Positions 10,440 to 21,900 of a stretch of 64,000 nucleotides of DNA are shown here, in pieces. The notes below the pieces were generated by a model. That model was not told the DNA's origin, made no database searches, and saw only the letters and a list, made by a program, of their open reading frames with translations. Numbering within the stretch: the first letter of the stretch is position 1; each line of letters begins with the position of its first letter. The DNA comes from Diatrype stigma (Eukaryota > Ascomycota > Sordariomycetes > Xylariales > Diatrypaceae). The stretch lies in assembly GCA_022225965.2 (NCBI GenBank), contig JAKJXP020000153.1:1-64000 (forward strand). Direction: 5' to 3'. The translations under genes and the position numbers were made by a program.

Positions 10440-10884
10440 GGTGCTGGAGGCTTGCGTGAGAAGGCTTTTAGGACCGCCCAACAAAGTATACCTAGGTAGG
10501 TGGTAGGCAAGCCTGGGATTGGGAATAGGTGGTGATTGGCTTCGAATATGAAGTTCGGAGTCTGTGGTTTTCTGTGGTATCAATGAAAGTTTTATTTCAT
10601 TCAATGCAGTGGATTTTTGAAATTGCTTGTAGACTTCACGGCATACTTGATCTTCTAGGTGGGAAATTTTCCCATAGTAAGAGCACCTAACAACACAAGC
10701 AATTGGCTTGATCCTAACTTTTTTCTCAGATAAAGCAGGGCCCACTGTACTGATAGGTATCATAGTTTTTCCGTTGCCCATGAGCACCTGCACCCGTGCC
10801 CAGGTGGACCTGCAGTGGACCTCGCCCGCCCGGGGCGGGGCCTGGGGCCTTAAGTCCGCCGCTGCAACCCCGGGGGCCTGCCTA

Positions 10885-11090
10885 ACACTTGAAGGTGGTA
10901 GGTACAGTAGGTAAGGTACTTACCTACATACATGTAAGTAGTTACTGGGTAGGTAGGTACCTCCACTCGCACCTAGACGTCGACAAGTCGTGCCAACTGG
11001 CAAATCTTGAAAGGCAGTCCCTGGGGCCATGGATGCAGGTGATACCTACAGGTGGGTAGGTAGGTACCTAGGTACCTACATATCCATCCA
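10885..11090. repeat. cluster of TAGGTA/TACCTA motifs
   Basis: Repeated, partly palindromic units (GTAGGTAGGTACCT, CCTAGGTACCTAC and similar) crowd this stretch. The same motif recurs in most other intergenic regions of the window, for example at 51160-51375, 54838 and 62637-62850, and I do not see comparable clusters inside genes. Confidence 0.75.
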
Positions 11091-13612
11091 ACAACCCTGG
11101 AGCTTGTTGATTTGAGCACTGCCATCTTACATGACTCGTAAAAGCAAAAGCGAGCACGCAGACGGGTCGGTAGTCTTCACTGGCGCAAAAGCAGTCGGAT
11201 AACGACCTAGGATACAGTTGACCGGCCTTGATAGCTCGATTAAATACCAATCGTGAATTTGTAGGTCATGTGATGGGAAATGTACGTCGGCGGTCGCAAT
11301 ACACCCCGAGAGATAAAACTATCAGTTAGATCAATGCCCGTACCCCTAGGGGTACATCGGTCTTCATTTCGTCTCTCCGTAGTACGCGTCATGATTGGGT
11401 CGGGACATGTAACGCTGTGCGATCGGTGTCTGATTGGCTCTATCTTTTCTTGACAAACGCTTCGGGCAGGGGTTTGGCCGAAAAGTATCCTGGTACTGCA
11501 AAATTTGGCCCATGCTGCGTCGGGCCCAAGCTCCCAAGTGCTCCCAAGTGTTCCCCTCTTGAGCCACACAAGTCCACACTAACCTAATCTTCAGCCGTCA
11601 TTATCTCATACTGCCCCAGTTTTCAGCAGCTTCAGAGCTCATGATTGGACTGCGAGCCTACGTATATTACCACAGCCAGGGTGTCTTGGACGCCCCCCCT
11701 GCTTAACCTTGCTACTGCGGAGGACCGTGATTTGGCCTTCTGGACGAGCGCGTTCTACAAATAAGCTGTGGCCCCGATTCCAGAAATTTTCGCGACTGCT
11801 CGTGGAAAAAAAGAGACCAACCTGAGTCCTCAGAATTTTTTTAAATTCCTCCCTCCTAATTCTCCCTTTCCGCCTCGCAACCAACCAACCACCCCTCCAA
11901 TTTCTCCGACAATCACCGATCATCTCCAAAAAACCCATAATCAGCAGTACACTTCTAGTACAGCTGCACCAGGAAGTACCAAAGTATCTTTCCTGATTTT
12001 AGCTTCCATCAATTCAATTCAAGTCAAGTCCCTTTTTTATTTTATTTTTTAATCTTTGCGACTGGACCCTGTCTGTCGCATCGCAACGCGTCGCATTGAA
12101 TACATACATACAGCACATACCTGGATACCTCTACCTGGTCGCATCATCCTGTCGCATTCTGCATCTTGCGACACGACACCAACAGCAACCAAAAAAGAAA
12201 AGGGCATCAGAAATAATTTCTCGTATTTGCGCCATCCAGACGCATCTGCCTAATAGCACAGGTAGGGACATCTTCTTTCCTTTCGCGCAGTATTGAAACT
12301 TCATCACACGTGGGCAATCACTACGGTAAACATTAATTCTCGGTCGGCCCGCATCCGATAAGCATTATCGTGAAACCCGACAGCGGCGGTGGTGGTGTCA
12401 AACTTCCACGCGGACATCGATTAATTCTGGTTTGGATTGATCTAGGTCACCGCACCAACGCCTTCCGCGCCAACTGTGTGTCCATTGCAAACGCCAACTC
12501 TGCACGCGCATTGTTGCCTTTGCCTCGCGCCTTCATTAACTTTATTCTAATTCCTGCAAGTGTTACCATCACATTTGGCGGCGCATTCAAGGTGCTCCGC
12601 TACCTTATTATAGTGGGCTCTCCCCAAAGTATTTCTTTGAGCCGTCGGCTCTACCTATTTTCTCGGATTCCTTTGACATCTTTTTCCGGGATTCAAGAAA
12701 TACGCCGCCGCTCCTGCCTTTCACTCGTCATTGGTCAGAAGTCAAGGTAATTATACATTTTCCATTCCTTATTGTTGTTCCAGGCAGTTGCAGTTGTCGC
12801 CGCTTCCCATTTTGCCTTCCATTTGTTTGATCATTTTGCCCCCCGGAAGTCCCGCATATTTGTAGCGTCCAGATGCGCTGCTTTCTTGGGTGTTCGGCGC
12901 AAACTGTACTTTCTTCCCATGCGCAAGCGCAACCCGATCAATCCGGCCGTTCAAGTCAAACATCAGCCACCCGATTTCAGGGCCACTTCCGTTCCAGACC
13001 CACGCGGCGGCACAGCACACCCGGCGCAAGACTCCGTTTCCTAGAACACCCAACACCTATGAAGGTATCTTGATGTGGATGCATTGACATTCGCATTCAT
13101 TATTACTTCGTGTCCCATTCTGGTCTTTCATTTTATTGGCTACAAGGTAGACCTCGTTTTCTATTGTTCCTGCGTTTTCGTTTTCGCTTCACTCAAGCCA
13201 CCGCATTCACCTAAACATCTGTGACGTCCTACCCCTGCCCCTCCTGCCCAACGTGGTAGCTTTGTGCTACCGTTGTTGCGCTACCCGTCCGATAGGGAAG
13301 GGACGGGGAAACGAGAAGTCTCGGCCAGATTTGCGCGCAAGCAGGAGCTAGGTCCCTATATTGGCAGATGAGCAGATTGGCGAAATGACAGATTGCGTAC
13401 TGGAAGGTTCAAGATAATAGTATCTGGGCCAACTGAACTGTCTGGATCGTCTGGACGGGCTATTGCGCGCTCATCATCCCCAGCTTTGACATCAAGAAGA
13501 TCCCCAAAGTCGCAACGTCCCTTGTGAATTGGGGATGAGGGACACCATCCAGCCCCCTTCCTATTGGCCAACCACCTGCGACCCAAAACCTTCCTGTGAG
13601 ACATCAGACAAC

Positions 13613-13660
13613 CCCGACACTCCGACACCCCCGACACCTTGACACCCTGACACCCCGACC
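13613..13660. repeat. GACACC-type short repeats
   Basis: Degenerate copies of CCGACAC and GACACCC follow one another (seven or so units) within the presumed leader of the BET gene. Confidence 0.7.
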
Positions 13661-13686
13661 TATCGCATTTCGCAAGACTGGAAAGC

Positions 13687-13723
13687 TTCATCTTGCATCT
13701 TGCATCTTGCGTCTGCATCTTGC
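13687..13723. repeat. CATCTTG tandem repeats
   Basis: Four to five imperfect copies of CATCTTG lie within the presumed leader of the BET gene, directly after the GACACC array. Confidence 0.75.
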
Positions 13724-13989
13724 CCTGGTTGACATATTTGCGCAATTCAGGCTTGCAATTGCTCCAGGTCATTTCACAATTTGTCAACGTTGGTTTTTAC
13801 GCACTACGCACTTCCTCTGGGTCGTGATACCTTTATTTGATTTTTCGCTTTGCGACACGTCCGGTATTTCTAAACCAGCACTGACGCGTCGGTATCATTA
13901 GTTTTGAGAGACCAAGCTGAGTGCAAGCAGTCGCGACCGTCCAATAGACAGGATAAACTTGCGCCATCCCGGATATCGAAGCGATCAAA

Positions 13990-14166
13990 GTATGAGCGTC
14001 TAATTCCTGTCATGGGCGAAGTTCGCCCCTCTTGACGCATCACTTCACATACGATGATTTTTGATATATTGATACTACTACGTTGGGGTCTTTGTCGTGC
14101 ACACTCTAAATTTCGCCCCAATTGCCATCTGCGACCTTGTCAGCTAACCAAACCGTCTATTCACAG
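13990..14166 (+). other. candidate leader intron of the BET gene
   Basis: A strong acceptor (GCTAACC branch-like sequence followed by TTCACAG at 14166) lies 94 nt before the BET start codon. A donor GTATGA at 13990 would give a 177-nt intron. Other donors further upstream are possible, so only the acceptor side is convincing. Confidence 0.35.
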
Positions 14167-14259
14167 GTCCGACTTTTCTCAGTTTCATGTCGGCATATCC
14201 TAAGCTATCAGCACCGCCTGATTCTCGACCAGCCCGCTTTGTCATCGAATTTACAACGG

Positions 14260-17236
14260 ATGGCAATCATGACGACTGAGCAACCCCAGCCTTTACCAGT
14301 CGACCAGAAGACGAAACCCCTCTCGGAAGTGCAGGATATGGCGGTAGATGAATCAGCTACACCGGCAGCTGAACCGGTAGTCAACGGGTAAGTCGACATC
14401 ACTTTATGTCTATATGATCGCAGCGAGTGCTTCGAGATTTGTTCTCACACCTTTTCAACAGCCATGCGAAACCCGAGGAATCTGCGGATGCAGCTGCCGT
14501 GAACGGAAAAGTTAGATCTCCATCGCCGGTATCCGCAAAGGACTCGCAGAATCGGCAAGCTTTCGCTGCAAACAATAGCCTCCCCGAGCAGACACCTTCC
14601 GATCTTCCTACAAAGCAGGAGCCTGCTGGCGATGTCGAGATGGGTGACGCTAACGGCACTTCCATCGCCAAGGAGAAAGAGGCTTCGCCTGCTGTTGAAC
14701 CAGAGCAGAAGGAAGCTCCAGTGTCATCTCCCAAAAAAGAAGCTTCGCCGGTGGACGCGCCAACTGTAGCGGTTGTGAAGAGCGAAGATGCTCCGAAGCC
14801 TGACACCACGCCCGAGCCCTCTACGAGTGACAAGATGGATATCGACGCTTCAAACGAGACCAAAGAGACTTCTGACCCTGCTTCGAGCGTAGAGCACGCG
14901 GGTGGCGCCCAGGACGCTGCAACTACCGATGCACCCACTGCTCCAACTGACTCAAGTCAACAACCCGCCGATGAGTCTAAGCTGAGTCCGAAGCTAAGTC
15001 CAAAAGCGGAAAATGATCCGGTCTCCGAGGAGCGTGCTACATCGCCAGCTAAGGTATCACGAATGCGCGAAGACGACAACACTGACGAACCTGCAAGTAA
15101 ACGAGCGAAGATCGAAGATGCCACTACGCCAGTCGGTGATTCGTTAGTTGTGGCAAGCGGTTCATCACCCGCCCCTCAGCCTCCGACTAAGCCGTCCGAT
15201 GCCAGTGTCCCTGACGATGACAAGCCTATCACACCGTTTCAGAACAAGCAGATTCGAGCGCTTCTAGCCAGCTTGAAAAAGACGAAGAATGGCCAGCATT
15301 TTCGACAATCTGTCGAAAAGTTGTGGCCGGGAGTTTGGAACGATTACAAAGTGAAAGTTCAGGACCCTGTTGACCTTAGTTTGTTTGAAGCGAGGCTCCG
15401 CGAAGACCGGTACGCGACATATGGGGAGTTTACGGCTAAGGTCCGACTCCTTTACAGCAATGCCTGCGCCTTTAACGGCCCTGATCATTTCATCACGGTT
15501 TCCGGTGCAATTGTACGGGATCAAATTCTCGCCAAACTGCAGGATATCTCCAAGATGGAGGAGCCAGCAAAGCCTGAAAAGGGCAAGGTGCAACCGACTC
15601 GACACACTGAACCTCGCTCCGCCACGCAGGCAAGGCGTCAATCGCAAACACAGATCAGCCAGGTGACCCCAAGCCCTAAGCCGAAGGCTGAGGCAACTCC
15701 AGCGCCTGCCCCGTCAGCATCTGCGGCACCATCAGCACCAGCATTCGCGATACCACCTAACGGTGTTCCTCAGATTCGACGTGATTCCACGCGCGAGGAT
15801 GGAGACAGGCCAAAAAGGCCTATCCACCCGCCCAAGAATCGCGACCTTGACTACGGTTCGAAGGCCAACCGCAAGAAGAAGCTGGACCCCGAACAAAAAT
15901 TCCACGAAGAGGTTTTGAACGAGGTCAAGAAGGGCAAGTACTTCCACATGAATCAATGGTTTATGGAACCTGTCGATCCCGTGGCCTTTAACATACCCAC
16001 GTACTTCAGCATTGTCAAGAAGCCAATGGACCTAGCCACTATGACCCGCAAAAATCTCGAGGGTCACTACAAGTCCTCCAAGGACATAGAGAAGGATATG
16101 AGATTGATCGTGCATAACGCCGAGCTATTCAACGGCAAAGATCACGATGTCGCCAGGCTAGGGCATGAACTGGAGGAATTTTTCAAGTCGGAGCTTGCGA
16201 AGAAAGAGCAGTGGATGGCACAGCACTATCCTCAGGACGAGCCCTCCGCCGCGAATGCGTCCGCTGCTAGTCCCGAGCGTAGCTTACACGAGTCCGAAGA
16301 AGAGAGTGAGGCTGAGGAGAGAGAAGATACCAATGAAGCGATCCGTAGTCTGCAAGTACGGCTGAACGAGGAACAGGACAAGCTCAACACCCTACTGGGT
16401 TCCAAAAAGCCTGACCTGACCATGATCGAGATCCAGCAGCAAATGGTTTCGATGCTTCAGCGGAAGCTTGTGGAGGAGAAGACAAAGCTTCACAGTGGGG
16501 CAAAGAAGCCGAAGCCGAAGAAGAAGACTACCAAGCCGAAGCCGAAGCCAAGTGCGAGCGCTGCAAATGCAAGCACCAGCAAGAAGAGTTCTGCTGGAAA
16601 CACCGCATCCACTAAGAAGAGCTCGGGCGGCAGCAGCAAGAAGGCAACTTCAAAGAAGCGGGCAATCGGTGGGCTAGAAAAGGCTGTCATTGAGGAAGGT
16701 ATTGGTAACCTTGATGGCACGACCCTTACTAAAGCTGTGGACATCATCAAGAAAGACACTGGCCAGAATGTGAGTTGCAAACCCCGATTCCTTTGCCCGA
16801 ATCATTGTCCACACGCAATTTCCATCATACATTGTTGTGCATGTTAGAGTCAACTAACGTTCTGTCAAAGGAAAACGATGACGGTGAAATGGAGCTGGAT
16901 ATCGAATCTCTTAGTCAGGAAGCGCTCACCAGGCTTTATGATCTCATCCACAGAGCACACCCTCACATCCGCGCTACCCTAGAGAAAAAGCCAGAGTATA
17001 CCAGCCAATCAGCCCCGCCAGAGCCAGAACCTAAAGCAAGGACCTCTAACCCCTCAAAGCCCAAGAAGAACAAGCCCATGAATAAGCACGAGCAAGAGCG
17101 AAAGATCGAGCAGCTTCGAGAGCTCAAGGCCCAATTAGCGCGTCAAGGGAGTGGTAGCCAAGAGCCTCCCACAACCAACCCCGACCAGGCCGCTGAGTCC
17201 AGTGAGGAGGAAGAGACGGACTCGGAAGAAGAGTAA
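14260..17236 (+). CDS. BDF1: BET-family double-bromodomain protein (Bdf1-like)
   Basis: Three exons: 14260-14387, 14462-16769 and 16871-17236, 933 aa. Donors are GTAAGT and GTGAGT, and phases agree. An acidic, Ser/Thr/Pro-rich N-terminus leads to bromodomain 1 (about 299-403), bromodomain 2 (about 520-620, with WFMEPVDPVAFNIPTYFSIV, KKPMDL and the acetyl-lysine-binding Asn in NAELFNGKDHD). After a coiled acidic/basic linker and a Lys-rich region, an ET (NET) domain (about 777-845) spans the second intron, and the tail ends in an acidic EEEETDSEEE. BET proteins read acetylated histone H4 and recruit TFIID and other transcription machinery. Bromodomain 1 is divergent: the ZA loop reads LWPGVWNDYKVKVQDPVDL without the usual IPxYF, although NACAFNGPDH keeps the Asn. 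ATGs lie at 14260 and 14269; the first was used. Confidence 0.95.
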
Positions 17237-18900
17237 AGGGCCGCAAAGTCGATATACCCCTGCCGCCCGTTTTGCGAATACCACATTACCTTGGGTGAAT
17301 TGGTTTCGTCGGTGTCTAACACGCCATTGTTTAAGTCCAGCTAGAAGAGTCGCCGTCTACCACACCATGGTAGAAGACTCTAAAAGCAGAGTTGTAATTG
17401 TACGATATACGACCCCTCGTAGATATGGGATTACGAAGGGTCCCCCACTCGCGGTTTGGCTTCATTCGATTACCTCGCGAGAGATTCACGACGCTGGCAG
17501 AGACCTGAGTTTCTTTTCTTCGCATCCTTCCTACTACCCGACCCTCCCTCTTCGTGGAGGCCTTCTCGATGACGGACATTCTAGCTACGTTTTTCACTGG
17601 GGCAAAACACCACAAACAGGGGTCGGATGGTACGGGCCAGGCGGGGTTTCGTTTAGCCTATCATGAGAGTTGCCTTATGCATGCTATACCACCACAGCTT
17701 AGCATTTAGTGAGGATGAAATGAATTGCCCCCTAAAGTTAGGAAGTACATGCCTGATTGATTTGTTGTGTCTCTTCCTAGGTGTATGTCAGTTAGGCTGT
17801 CTGTCCTGTGTGCCTTTGTGTGTCTGTATTGTAACTATGTCGGGGTGCGCAAGTACTGCGTGAATGTTCATGTGGCTGGCTGGTTAGGTCAATCGGATCG
17901 GATCGGGTAGCCTGTGATAATTACGATAGGACGTCGTGAATCAACTCTACACCCATCTCCCTATGTTCGCCTGCGAATTGGCATTGCTACACTGGCGTGG
18001 AAATCATTCTCACGTGGTCTAGGTAGTCGCGCTATCACGAGGGTCTCTCAAGTCCTCACTATACAAAAGTCGTAGCAAGTACCTCTTATACCTAACTACT
18101 TACTGTGTTGCCTTCATAACCAATTCATCTAGGGGTGGAAACCACATCTTGAAGGACTCGTTCGGGATCTGAAGGGGGACTCAAAGTAGCTACCATCCCT
18201 CAATTCTGGGCAGGGCTACCGGTGGACTTCAAACCTGCATAGCTTCCCCAGATACATACAGTAATCGTTATCAGGGCTAAGTACGGCCGGCTTAAGCACC
18301 ATTTGTCTGACGTGCAACTGAATTCCTAGATACCTGTGCTATCAAATCCCTCCTTCCATTTTGAACTCGTGTTGCTGCATCTGCTGTTGCATCTTGGCTG
18401 TTCCCCTCTTTGCTTTTCAGCTCACTATCATCCGGAGATAGGTGTATGGCAGGGATTCAAATTTCACTGGCAATGACTGCTGCATGTCGTTCGGGTACCA
18501 TTGCCAGCAGATGCTCCTCATCCCAGTACACCCGATTCGTCCAGTTGATAGCATCGCTTACTCCCGCATATGCACTACCTCAGAGCTTGAGTCTATTCGC
18601 TGATAGCAGCCGATGATCAGGTAGGCTGGCTGGCCACTACTCTCTCCAAAATGATACTCAAGACAGTTTACAAATCCCGAAAAGTGATATTATTATAATA
18701 GGGGAGCCTTTTCGCTATTCCTACTACAAGTAGGAGAACTCAGTCACTCATGTGATCTTATGGTGCCCACTGGTGTTAACTTCCTCTATCCTCAGATGCT
18801 CATACATGTTTAGGACCACGTGACTCTAGACCACGTATAGCAAGAAAAGAACACTTTTACGGTTATAATCAAGAGCACCGAGAAGGTGAATTCGAAGAAA
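17237..18900. other. intergenic between BET and hydrolase-ANK-CorA genes
   Basis: This holds the 3' flank of the BET gene, where an open stretch to 17666 is not protein-like, and the promoter of the next gene. No RNA gene or element was recognised. Confidence 0.6.
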
Positions 18901-21900
18901 ATGGCGGATGGAACCCCTCACACGCCAACATCTCCTAATGCTTCGCCGATACCGATCAGAGAAGCGCCCAAGGACAACACGGATAAGCATCTTCAGATAG
19001 AAGAGCCTCAGGCACCCCCACGCCGAGCACAACAATTATTGGAAGTTCAATCTGTCAGGCCTAGACCTTCTCGGCCGGTTGCGCAGCTTGTGCGAGAGTA
19101 CTGTCAGCCTAGAGTACCTGAGAACCCCGAGTCTAAACCTGTTGGAACTAAGGGAGGATTTTCGGTCCTATTGGTGGCATTGTATTTGCAGCAAGTATCT
19201 AAACTGCAAAACTCCGAACTAAACAGGCCTGGGATATTCTTGTACAGAACCCAGGGCGGCGACTCAGGCGGTCGAGATGATAAAGAGAAAAACGCCCTCA
19301 ACTCCCCACAAAGTTGGCTCCCAGATATCGTCGCGTCCAGACTCGTGGAATTTCGTTTAGACCTGCGCAATGGTACATCTGAGTTCGAAAAGGCTGCGTT
19401 CCATGTACGCAAAAGGGTCGGAGATATCTTGGCGGAAACGATGAGTATTACATCCATTGTATTCTTTACTCACGGGTACGGCAGCGTGGTTCTGCAGCAG
19501 GTCATAAGCGAGCCGGTCGCTTTCAGCGCCTCTGTTGCTGCTGTAGTCACATTCGCGAACCCGCTCCTGTCACCCGGAGCAACTGAAGTGGTTCGTGAAT
19601 GGACGAAGCTTGAGTTAGGCAAATCTCAGAAGGGCGAAACTTTCCAGGATCCGGAGATGGGCCAAGCGAAAGACATTCGACTCCTCCTATCAGAATATAC
19701 CGTTCTGATGCAAGATTGTTGGGAACGACCGTGGGAGCGACCACTGCCTAACGAACCGTTCAACGATAGAAGCAGGAAAACAGATCTGACCACTATTGCC
19801 CAAGTCGCTAGGGGCAAGGATTCCGACTTCCAGAATACATGTAGCATGGTACAAAGCGCAATCGCTGATCACCGCATGTTCATGGTAGCAAGAAGTTCTG
19901 ATGTAGGTATTATGAAGAAACTTATCGAAGAAACTGACTGCAATATCAAAGCTGTCACATATCAGCGCCATAATGTCCTACAATTAGCCGTCCGAGCAAA
20001 ATGCCCTGCGATGGTCAACATGCTACTTGACTATCGAGAATCGAAACGGTTCATCAAGCAACGGGATCGACGAGGCGACACAGCATTACATATTGCAATC
20101 GATTCGATTGAGGAGGGTGAGCCCAACAATGCACCAATCTACTCTATAGTGAAGACATTGTTTGAGAGAGGTGCCAGCCGAGTCAGGAAGAATTACAAGG
20201 GAGTGACACCAATGGATATGGCTAGTCGGATTGAATATGTGAAGAACATCATCAACCGGCCACAGCGCATAGGCCGACTATTTGTTCCTGTATTATCAAA
20301 AGGCAAACCCCTAGGAGACAAAGGCCAAGAGGCCTGTGTCAAAACCGAGATCACCATTACCAACATCTCTAAGATTGGCGACGAACAAGTGGACATCGAA
20401 CCGGAGGAGGTCGTGAACGTGCAGAAACTTCTTTATAGTGGCGAGGAGTTTTCGAAGCTGGTTGGGATTCCTCGAGAAACAGGAGCGTTGGCCTGTCAGT
20501 GGTTTCATATACCGGCAAACAATGTGCGTTGACAACTGATGTGGTAGTATAACTGGACCAGAACTTACTTTCTTACAGATGGCCTGGATCAATGTGCGTA
20601 TGCTGACGGATTTGACCTCACCCCTATTCTTACTAAACAAAGCAGGACCTCTTCGTGCGACTCGGACTTCAGACCTGGCCCTGGCCCTCGCGCATTGGCA
20701 CAAGCACATCCCGCGTAAGCATCTCAAGTATCGTTTGGTTTGTCCCATTGCTGTTGAAGAGTTCGGAAACATATTTAGGCATACATTCCGTATCAACATG
20801 CAAAGCTAATTCGATGGTTGCAGCGACAAATGTTTCCTCAATGTACAACATTGAACGACAATCCAGGCGAAGGCCCTGAAATTACTGCAGTAATGGTTGG
20901 TTTACATGTTCCCCCGTGCCAAATGCCAACTGTGCTGATTGAGAGAAGATGCCCTACATCAGCTATGAGAGCTTTGAGCATTACCGCAAGTATAGCAGAA
21001 TTCTTTCGGATGCTAAAGGACGACACGGCTCTAAAATGTCATTCGGCGATCTGAGGTTCAACAATTTCGAGTACGAAGGTATACTGTCGAGTCGTGACAA
21101 CCTTAGATCCAAATCTTCCGAAACCACGATTGAGGATGAGACCATGATCCTTGCATATATGGACTACAAGCACGACGGGCAAGATTTATCTCTACATCCA
21201 AGAGAGTACGTTCTCATTACCTTGATTCATTTGAGCCCCGACTTCGAGGCCTACTAACGCCTTGTGTCACAGGACCCTCGATCAATCATACTACTACATG
21301 ATGAAAGACACAGCATACCGAGATCGGACCCAGGTCGTCTCAAGATGGAACCACAGCTCAGACGGCCATATGAACTGGGCTAAGACATGGATCTCGAAAC
21401 CGAAACATAACATCCTCATGGTTGACCAGCTATGGATGTGGAAGATATCTAAGGCTGGGCAAATTCCCCATGATACAATCATAACGTGCTTTCCAATGCG
21501 GCATGAAGCTTCTGAGGCACATGTAGACGAGGCGTCTCTTTACGGAAACATGGATGACATGCGTGAGCATATCCTTCCGGAGAGTGTTGAGAAACGCATC
21601 AGGAGTGTCGATGACGTGATTGGGCGTATCCTTGCAGCCTGTACAAACATCTTCGAGGATACCGATGTGCAGTCACTCCAGTTTCGGAAGTTCTTCGAGA
21701 AAGCAATTGGGTACATGGTTTGTTTTCCCGTATGATACATCAAAATACAGGCGAGTCATATGCTGATAGCTTGCAGGAAGAAGAGCTCCTGCAACGGTTC
21801 CGCAGGTTTCGCCATAATGCCGAGAGCCTCTATTCACTTGTGGAGGAGTACAACAATTATCGCAAGGACCGGGTCGAATACCTCAAGGAACTCCTCGACA

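Larger units (their letters stand above)
10440..14259. other. long non-coding stretch: promoter and probable leader of the BET gene
   Basis: About 3.8 kb separates the start of the Utp12 gene from the BET start. The left part (10.5-11.1 kb) holds dense TAGGTA/TACCTA motifs. From about 11.8 kb rightward the plus strand becomes pyrimidine-rich with many short upstream ATG ORFs, as expected of a long fungal 5' leader. ORFs here (up to about 140 codons) show no conserved motif. Which part is transcribed cannot be told from the sequence. Confidence 0.5.

Noticed and set aside
12370..12750. 126-codon ORF in the BET upstream region
   Set aside because: Pyrimidine-rich leader sequence; the translation is unlike conserved protein and overlaps several other open frames.
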